Below, in pieces: positions 60,184 through 64,000 of a DNA stretch of 64,000 nt (position 1 is the stretch's first letter; every line of letters starts with the position of its first letter). Under the pieces are notes generated by a model. It was not told the DNA's origin and did not search any database. It saw nothing but the letters and a program-made list of their open reading frames with translations. Made by a program: the position numbers and the translations under genes. The DNA is taken from positions 13,645-77,644 of the forward strand of contig CAZQCP010000003.1 of NCBI GenBank assembly GCA_964592115.1, read 5' to 3'. Source of the stretch: Sva-07 sp964592115 (GTDB lineage Bacteria > Actinomycetota > Acidimicrobiia > Acidimicrobiales > Ilumatobacteraceae).

Positions 60184-60219
60184 GTTCGGGACGGGTCCCG
60201 ACGCTGGCGATCGCCAGCG
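60184..60219. terminator. Tandem palindromes after the SDR (family D-like core)
   Basis: TTCGGGACGGGTCCCGA-like hairpin (60184-60203) followed at once by the perfect 18-bp palindrome CGCTGGCGATCGCCAGCG (60202-60219). Probably ends SDR transcription. Confidence 0.6.
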
Positions 60220-60283
60220 GTCGTTCCCGGCGCGCCGGCGACCGTTCTACGGTGTTCCCGACCGGCCCCGGATCGCGGGTGCC

Positions 60284-60330
60284 TGCCCACCATCCTGCCC
60301 ACCATCCTGCCCACCATCCTGCCCACCCAT
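60284..60330 (+). repeat. 12-bp tandem repeat upstream of mscL
   Basis: GCCCACCATCCT repeated three times exactly plus a partial fourth, ending about 22 bp before the mscL start. Confidence 0.85.
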
Positions 60331-60352
60331 CCCGCAACCCAGAAGGAGAGAC

Positions 60353-60727
60353 ATGAAGGATTGGATCACCGAGTTCAAGGAGTTCATCAACCGCGGCAAC
60401 ATGGTCGAGCTGGCCATCGCCGTGGTCTTGGCGACGTTCTTCGCGCCGATCATCGACGCGATCGTCGACGGCGTGATCATGAACCTGATCGCGGCGATCT
60501 TCGGCCAACCGAACTTCGATTCGATCACGATCGACGTCGGCGACAGCGAGCTGCTCATCGGTTCTGTCATCACCGCGATCGTCACCTTCGTGATCGTGGC
60601 CTTCGTCTGCTTCTTGATCGTCAAGGCGTACAACCGGCTCCGGACCGAGGAGGAATCGACCGAGGACGGGCCGTCCGAGGTCGAGCTGCTGACGCAGATT
60701 CGCGACGAGCTGCGTACCCGCAACTGA
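60353..60727 (+). CDS. mscL: Large-conductance mechanosensitive channel
   Basis: A 124-residue inner-membrane channel that opens under tension to protect against osmotic downshock. N-terminal amphipathic helix (WITEFKEFINRGNMVELAIAVVL), TM1 with the pore-lining Gly/Ala/Val pattern, a periplasmic loop, TM2 (ITAIVTFVIVAFVCFLIVKAYNRL) and a cytoplasmic charged bundle (EVELLTQIRDEL). ATG 60353 has AAGGAG upstream. A strong hairpin follows. Confidence 0.96.
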   Translation: MKDWITEFKEFINRGNMVELAIAVVLATFFAPIIDAIVDGVIMNLIAAIFGQPNFDSITIDVGDSELLIGSVITAIVTFVIVAFVCFLIVKAYNRLRTEEESTEDGPSEVELLTQIRDELRTRN

Positions 60728-60734
60728 TCCAGTG

Positions 60735-60767
60735 TCGCGGGGCCGCGACGTGAACGCGGCCCCGCGA
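60735..60767 (+). terminator. Hairpin terminator after mscL
   Basis: Perfect 13-bp stem TCGCGGGGCCGCG / CGCGGCCCCGCGA with loop ACGTGAA, starting 7 bp after the mscL stop. No T-tract, as is common in high-G+C genomes. Confidence 0.7.
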
Positions 60768-60776
60768 GGCGCTTCA

Positions 60777-61898
60777 ATGGTGCCCGTGCCGCCGCGTCGA
60801 CCCCCCGCCGGGCGAATCCTCAGAACCAGTCTCGCCCTCGCGGGCGCGCTGGGGCTGTTCGCCTCGTGTGGCTGGAACGATGCCGACGCGGGTGCCGAGA
60901 CGGAGGGGAGCGCTCCCGGCGTGACACCGGTGCCGACGGTCGGTGGCGTGGGCCGATTGCCCGATCCTGTGGACGTTTCGCAGGAACGGATCATCGTGCG
61001 GCCACCCGTCAACGACGACGGCAGCCCCGCGGCGCTGGTCGGTGAGGCGGTCGATGGCAACCGAGTGTTGCTGATCGGCGACTCGATCCTGGCGTCGACG
61101 TCGTCGCGCTACGGCGGGCAGATGTGTCGCGCCCTCGTGCCGCTCGGTTGGCAGGCTCAGGTCGAGGCCGAACCGAGCCGCTTCATCGACTTCGGCAATC
61201 ACGTGCTCCAGCGGCTGCTGCCCGACACGGTGACCGAGGAACAGGACTTCGACGCGGCGGTTGTGTTCCTCGGGAGCAACTACGGCGGCGATCCCGTCGT
61301 GTACGAAGCCGAGCTGCGCCGGATCCTCGACCGCCTCGCGCCGCGCCCGACGCTGCTGTTCACCGTCACGCAGTATCGGCCCAACTATGCCGACGTCAAC
61401 GAGGTCGTGCGTCGCCTCGACACCGAATACGACAACGTGACGCTCGTGGATTGGGAGCTCGCCGCGCTGACACCGGGCGTGTTGAGCGGTGACCGCCTGC
61501 ACCCGACCGACCAGGGTCGTCAGCTGATCGCCGATCTCGTCGCCGCCTCGCTCGGTCGCGTCTCGGCCGGTGAGGGCGAGTGTCTGCGTTCGCAGTTCCG
61601 TGACGACAGCAAGATCAGTGGCAACCGCGACACCGTGCTCGGCCCGACCGGCGGAGCGGGCAGCGGAAGCGGCAGCGGCGGCAGCGGTGGAAGTGGTGGT
61701 GTCACGACCACGACCGTGCCCGTCACGTCGCCGCCGGTCACGACCACCGCCCCCGTCGTCACGACCGCCCCGACGGTACCGCCCACGACTGCACCGCCCG
61801 CGCCGACGCCCCCGCCGACGGAGCCAGACCCCGGCGGCGGGGATGACGACCCGCCGGACGGTCTCGCCCCCGGCGACCCCGGCGACCCCGGCGCCTGA
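60777..61898 (+). CDS. SGNH/GDSL-type hydrolase lipoprotein
   Basis: 373 residues. Signal peptide with lipobox FASC (Cys31); block I LLIGDSILAS (Ser103), block III GSNYGG (Asn), block V DRLHPTDQG (Asp and His) give a complete SGNH esterase set. A Gly/Ser linker and a Thr/Pro/Val-rich tail (about 290-373) follow, as in surface-exposed proteins. Acyl-esterase activity on a cell-wall or exopolymer substrate is inference. It lies 9 bp beyond the mscL terminator hairpin. Confidence 0.8.
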   Translation: MVPVPPRRPPAGRILRTSLALAGALGLFASCGWNDADAGAETEGSAPGVTPVPTVGGVGRLPDPVDVSQERIIVRPPVNDDGSPAALVGEAVDGNRVLLIGDSILASTSSRYGGQMCRALVPLGWQAQVEAEPSRFIDFGNHVLQRLLPDTVTEEQDFDAAVVFLGSNYGGDPVVYEAELRRILDRLAPRPTLLFTVTQYRPNYADVNEVVRRLDTEYDNVTLVDWELAALTPGVLSGDRLHPTDQGRQLIADLVAASLGRVSAGEGECLRSQFRDDSKISGNRDTVLGPTGGAGSGSGSGGSGGSGGVTTTTVPVTSPPVTTTAPVVTTAPTVPPTTAPPAPTPPPTEPDPGGGDDDPPDGLAPGDPGDPGA

Positions 61899-61910
61899 CG
61901 CTCCACCCGC

Positions 61911-61965
61911 GCCGATCTCGGTCGAAGCCGTCCCGCACTCCGGGAAGATCCCGACCGAGATCGGG
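61911..61965. repeat. Family C inverted repeat, copy 3
   Basis: Outer arms CCGATCTCGGTC / GACCGAGATCGG with inner TCCCG/CGGGA, between the SGNH gene and the ABC-F gene. Confidence 0.8.
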
Positions 61966-62032
61966 TCGGGCGATGGCGCACGTGGTGACGGACGGCGCCG
62001 AATCGTCGGGTCCCCGCGCACACCGGCACCCC

Positions 62033-62038
62033 TAGCCT
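62033..62038 (+). promoter_or_regulatory. -10 element TAGCCT, leaderless-type promoter of the ABC-F gene
   Basis: TAGCCT ends 7 nt before the ATG at 62046. Confidence 0.5.
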
Positions 62039-62045
62039 GGATGGG

Positions 62046-63662
62046 ATGCTCCAGGCCCAGGCGATCTCGGTGGAAGTGGGTGGTCGGCTCCTCGTCGAGT
62101 CCGCCAGCTTCACCGTCATGTCCCGGGACAAGGTGGGCATCGTCGGCCGCAACGGGGCCGGCAAGACCAGCCTGTTCAAGGTGCTCGGTGGCGCCGACGA
62201 GCCAGCAGCTGGGCGCGTCCTGCGCAAGGGCGGTTTCGGTTACCTCCCCCAAGACCCGCGGATCGACGCGACGCTCGACGGTCGCAGCTGCGTCACCCAC
62301 GTGTTGTCCGGTCGCGGCATCGACGACGAGATCACGCGCATCGAGAAGCTGCGCATCGCGATGGAGGAGAGTCCCGACGAGCGCAACGTCGGCCGCTACG
62401 TCAACGCGGAGGAGACGTTCCGCACGAACGGGGGCTACGCCGCGGAGAGCGAAGCTCGATCGATCGCCGCCGGACTCGGCATCCCCGACGCGCGCATGGA
62501 GCAACCGATCAGCACGCTGTCGGGCGGTGAGCGCCGCCGCGTCGAGTTGGCCCGGATCCTGTTCGCCGGCTCCGACGTGTTGTGCCTGGATGAACCGACG
62601 AACCACCTCGATGTCGACGCCAAGTCGTGGCTGCTCGGATTCCTCCGCCAGTACCAGGGCGCGCTGCTCGTGATCAGCCACGACCTCGAGCTGCTCGACG
62701 AGTCGATCACCCGCGTGCTGCACCTCGACCGTCCCACGGAGGGCGCCGTCGGCGAGCTCATCGAGTACCGGGGTACGTACAGCCAGTACGTGCGCTCCCG
62801 GGCCGACGACGAGGCGCGGCGGGCCAAGAAGGCGGCGTTGCAGGCCAAGGAGATCGATCGCCTCCAGACGGTCGTCGATCGGTTCGGGGCGAAGGCGACG
62901 AAGGCAACGATGGCGCACAGCATCGAAAAGCGCATCGCCCGGCTCGAAGCGGTCCGCGAGCACGGGCCGCAGTCGACCAAGACGTTGACCGTGCGCTTTC
63001 CCGATCCGCCCAAGCCGGGTCAGACCGTGATCGAGGCGTCCGGATTGTGCAAGGCGTACGGCGGTCCGACGATCTTCGAAGACATCGACTTCGACCTCGG
63101 CCGCGGCGAGCGCTTGTTGGTCCTCGGCCTCAACGGCGCCGGCAAGACGAGCCTGCTGCGCATCCTCGCCGAAGAGACGACGGCCGACCTCGGCGACTTT
63201 CGCTTCGGCCACAACGTGCACGTCGGGTACTACGCCCAAGAGCACGACAACCTGCGCACCGACGAGTCGCTGCTCACGAACATCCGTGACGCCGTCCCCC
63301 CGGGCATCGAGCTCGGTGAGACCTACCTGCGTGGCCTGCTCGGGATGTTCGGTCTTTCCGGTGACAAGGTGTTCCAGGATTCGGGCACGCTGTCAGGCGG
63401 CGAGAAGACGAAGTTGGCGCTGGCGATGCTCATGGTCGGGCGCAACAACCTGTTGCTGCTCGACGAGCCGACGAACAACCTCGACCCGCCGTCGCGTCAG
63501 GCGGTCGCCGACGCGCTCGTCGACTGGCCGGGAGCGATCATCCTCGTCAGTCACGACGAGGACTTCGTCCGCGAGCTCGCGCCGACCAAGGTGTTGCTGA
63601 TGCCCGACGGCGACGTCGACTACTTCAGCGACGACTGGCTCGATCTCGTGTCCATGTCGTGA
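62046..63662 (+). CDS. ABC-F family ATPase (ribosome-associated)
   Basis: 538 residues, no membrane segment, two ABC domains. First: Walker A GRNGAGKTS (34-42), LSGGERRR, LDEPTNHLD. Second: GLNGAGKTS, LSGGEKTK, LDEPTNNLD. A charged interdomain linker (about 245-310, RADDEARRAKKAALQAKE) would reach the ribosomal P-site tRNA. ABC-F proteins act as translation factors or antibiotic-resistance proteins; this one is probably a housekeeping member. The stop TGA leads directly into a family A array. Confidence 0.93.
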   Translation: MLQAQAISVEVGGRLLVESASFTVMSRDKVGIVGRNGAGKTSLFKVLGGADEPAAGRVLRKGGFGYLPQDPRIDATLDGRSCVTHVLSGRGIDDEITRIEKLRIAMEESPDERNVGRYVNAEETFRTNGGYAAESEARSIAAGLGIPDARMEQPISTLSGGERRRVELARILFAGSDVLCLDEPTNHLDVDAKSWLLGFLRQYQGALLVISHDLELLDESITRVLHLDRPTEGAVGELIEYRGTYSQYVRSRADDEARRAKKAALQAKEIDRLQTVVDRFGAKATKATMAHSIEKRIARLEAVREHGPQSTKTLTVRFPDPPKPGQTVIEASGLCKAYGGPTIFEDIDFDLGRGERLLVLGLNGAGKTSLLRILAEETTADLGDFRFGHNVHVGYYAQEHDNLRTDESLLTNIRDAVPPGIELGETYLRGLLGMFGLSGDKVFQDSGTLSGGEKTKLALAMLMVGRNNLLLLDEPTNNLDPPSRQAVADALVDWPGAIILVSHDEDFVRELAPTKVLLMPDGDVDYFSDDWLDLVSMS

Positions 63663-63860
63663 CCGATCGATTGCATCCGGGGTCAGACCGATCGATTGCA
63701 TCTGGGGTCAGACCCCAGATGCAACGGCGCGCACGGCGGGTGGCCGGGGCCGACTTCGCTCGCGGTTGCATCTGGGGTCTGACCCCGGATGCAATCGGTC
63801 TGACCCCGGATGCAATCGATCTGACCCCGGATGCAATCGATCTGACCCCGGACGCAATCA
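63663..63860. repeat. Family A inverted repeat, copy 4, expanded with tandem half units
   Basis: Core hairpin arms at 63696-63725 and 63765-63796 across 39 bp. On the left the 25-nt unit CCGATCGATTGCATCyGGGG... occurs twice; on the right the 21-nt unit TCTGACCCCGGATGCAATCG occurs four times in tandem (to 63859). The last unit supplies the stop codon of the minus-strand gene. Confidence 0.9.
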
Positions 63861-64000
63861 GGCGCTGATCGTCTCGCTGGCTTCGGCTTTGAGGCGCTTG
63901 TAGTCGACCTTGCCGTTGGCGGCGCGACCGATCGTGTCGACGGTGACCACGTGCTTGGGCGCCTTGTACGCGGCGAGCTTGCCCTTCACGTGGGCGATCA
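63858..64000 (-). CDS. AMP-forming acyl-CoA synthetase/ligase, C-terminal end (5' part outside window)
   Basis: 47 residues are visible, ending the ANL-superfamily C-terminal domain: KGKLAAYKAPKHVVTVDTI then GRAANGKVDYKRLK, where the Lys of GK(V/L) is the catalytic A10 lysine of acyl-adenylate formation. The chain ends SETISA and its TGA stop comes from a family A repeat. Fatty-acyl-CoA or related substrate. Confidence 0.85.
   Translation of the reverse strand, partial: IAHVKGKLAAYKAPKHVVTVDTIGRAANGKVDYKRLKAEASETISA

Noticed and set aside
63780..63860. CRISPR array
   Set aside because: The 21-nt units are directly adjacent with no spacers and no cas genes are near; they are tandem half units of a family A element.

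Overview
The window is a G+C-rich bacterial chromosome segment with densely packed genes, many of them overlapping by 4 bp. It most likely comes from an actinobacterium, plausibly an Acidimicrobiia/Ilumatobacter-type lineage. Support for Actinomycetota: tiny genes resembling the actinobacterial ribosomal proteins bS22 (36326-36418) and bL37 (49115-49201), an F420-type luciferase-like oxidoreductase, and the gene order rsmI, metG, tatD, [rpfB position], rsmA, ispE, glmU, prs, rplY, pth, mfd, mazG, eno, divIC, which matches the Rv1003-Rv1024 block of Mycobacterium. A glutaminyl-tRNA synthetase gene, unusual for the phylum, argues against the common model genera. The class-level assignment is inference.

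Layout. 1-7 kb: cut-off FAD oxidoreductase, an atypical SDR, then a minus-strand envelope/polyprenol-type group (GT-C protein, methyltransferase, flippase-like protein, GT2). 6.4-13.8 kb: molybdenum hydroxylase genes (S, L, M subunits plus a second L subunit) around a HAD phosphatase and a small membrane protein. 13.9-31 kb: divIC, then a plus-strand xylose-type sugar cassette (SDR, SMP-30 lactonase, substrate-binding lipoprotein, permease, ABC ATPase fused to a shikimate-kinase-like domain, GntR/FCD regulator) lying between divIC and eno, then two proline-rich membrane proteins, then mazG, parvulin and mfd. 31-44.5 kb: pth, rplY, a DUF559-like protein, prs, a C-terminally truncated glmU whose start codon overlaps a tRNA-Gln, bS22, ispE, rsmA, an RlpA-like protein, tatD, metG, thioesterase, HAD, rsmI, DUF192. 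44.6-64 kb: acyl-CoA dehydrogenase, ychF, a second DUF559-like protein, PHP phosphoesterase, bL37, a drug-exporter-type ABC pair with a WYL regulator, glnS, beta-propeller lipoprotein, thioesterase/F420 oxidoreductase pair, SDR, mscL, SGNH hydrolase, ABC-F ATPase and the C-terminal end of an AMP-forming acyl-CoA ligase.

Two features run through the whole window. First, at least four families of short inverted-repeat elements (A-D below; about one element per 3-4 kb) sit between genes. Families A and D repeatedly supply the stop codon of the adjoining gene and occupy most convergent junctions. Second, fourteen genes carry a TAnnnT-type -10 hexamer ending only 6-10 nt before the start codon, the layout of leaderless mRNAs. 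No insertion sequence, integrase, CRISPR array or rRNA was seen. There is no gap over 300 bp without a gene; the longer gaps (20276-20434, 36187-36325, 60178-60352, 22483-22615) hold promoter or repeat sequence.

How genes work together: the sugar cassette looks like one regulon, because near-identical 13-bp operator-like sequences precede both of its transcription units and a GntR/FCD regulator closes it. The central block is housekeeping (tRNA and ribosome maintenance, cell-wall precursor synthesis, transcription-coupled repair, glycolysis).
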